From Cytophagales bacterium (GTDB lineage: Bacteria; Bacteroidota; Bacteroidia; Cytophagales; UBA9547): a DNA stretch of 6,228 nucleotides. The stretch's first letter is position 1. Each line of letters starts with the position of its first letter. The position numbers and the translations under genes were made by a program. The notes beneath the pieces were generated by a model. The model ran no database searches. It was given only the letters and a program-made list of their open reading frames with translations, and was not told the origin of the DNA. The stretch is from the NCBI GenBank assembly GCA_025360395.1, contig JANYCH010000380.1, positions 1 to 6,228 on the forward strand, written 5' to 3'. Of this stretch, positions 5,806 to 6,228 are shown one piece after another.

Positions 5806-6228
5806 TCAATGATGGTTCGGTTCATGTAAAACAGGGTAGTCTGTATAGCCTTCAGGACCTGGTGTATAAAATTTATCGAATTTAATTTCTGGATTTAAAA
5901 GTTCATCATTTTTAAAACGTTCTACTAAATCAGGATTACTTAAAAACTTAACCCCAAAAGCCACCAGATCGCCTTTTTTTGCCTGCAGGTCGTTTTCGGC
6001 ACTTTGCTTTGTATAGCCTCCACTTAAAATATAGGTGTTTTTAAAATTCTCCCTGATGCTCGTTTTAACTTCTGGTTTTACTTCAGGAGCGCCTTGAGCC
6101 GAATGGTCTACAACATGGATATATGCAATGCCAGTTTTGTTAAGTTCTTTAGCGAGCTGTGTGTATACCTGATTAATTTCATTGTATAAAGAAAGACCGT
6201 TGAAAACGCCATATGGCGACACTCTGAT
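5806..6228 (-). CDS. Old Yellow Enzyme-family ene-reductase, C-terminal part (5' end outside window)
   Basis: These are FMN-dependent, NAD(P)H-using reductases of activated C=C bonds (NemA-like alkene reductases), cytoplasmic and often involved in coping with electrophiles. The visible 141 residues begin IRVSPYGVFNG, the family's IRLSP strand of the TIM barrel. They continue with YIHVVDHSAQG, ILSGGYTKQSAENDL (phosphate-binding GGYT), KKGDLVAFGVKFLSNPDLVERF (the conserved DLVAFG...NPDL segment) and FYTPGPEGYTDYP, the near-terminal signature of the NemA group. Full-length relatives have about 360 residues, so roughly 220 lie beyond the window. The GTG at 6220-6222 is an internal valine, not the start. 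The segment AFGVKF carries valine where NemA and OYE1 have the FMN-phosphate-binding arginine (FGR). The gene ends at its own terminator. Confidence 0.92.
   Translation of the reverse strand: MRVSPYGVFNGLSLYNEINQVYTQLAKELNKTGIAYIHVVDHSAQGAPEVKPEVKTSIRENFKNTYILSGGYTKQSAENDLQAKKGDLVAFGVKFLSNPDLVERFKNDELLNPEIKFDKFYTPGPEGYTDYPVLHEPNHH

Overview
The window is AT-rich DNA from a member of the Bacteroidota, most likely a Sphingobacteriaceae-type organism (Pedobacter or Mucilaginibacter-like). The assignment rests on three things: a secreted multidomain protein ending in what looks like a type IX secretion sorting domain, gene starts without clear Shine-Dalgarno sequences, and promoter-like TTTG / TAnnTTTG elements. 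The genus is inferred from protein style, not proven.

Layout, left to right. Positions 1-399 (+) hold the 3' part of a gene for an IS1595-type zinc-ribbon plus helix-turn-helix protein that stops before any DDE nuclease domain. It converges, with stop codons overlapping in one TTAA, on a minus-strand set: two tandem paralogous outer-membrane beta-barrel proteins (396-1142 and 1126-1800, overlapping by 17 nt), with smpB (1897-2370) upstream of them. A 393-bp AT-rich gap (2371-2763) follows. It holds the smpB upstream region, a long hairpin with a T-rich tail, and a good Bacteroidota-type promoter for the next gene. The main gene (2764-5223, +) encodes an 819-residue secreted clan GH-A-like glycoside hydrolase with Ig/PKD-like modules and a C-terminal sorting domain. 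It ends at a strong, probably bidirectional hairpin terminator shared with a convergent small lipocalin-like protein gene (5298-5597, -). A 208-bp gap contains two 16-nt direct repeats exactly 100 bp apart and a classic rho-independent terminator. The terminator belongs to the last gene, the C-terminal third of an Old Yellow Enzyme-family ene-reductase (5806-6228, -) that runs off the window.

The genes do not form one obvious pathway. SmpB is housekeeping (trans-translation), the barrel pair is envelope, the GH-like protein is extracellular polysaccharide processing, and the ene-reductase is redox/detoxification. I see no CRISPR array, tRNA or rRNA, and no convincing new defence or mobile system. 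The points most worth a second look are the nuclease-less zinc-ribbon protein, the hydrolase of unassigned family, the three-copy ATGGCmC-type motif upstream of minus-strand genes, and the unexplained hairpin at 2471-2525.
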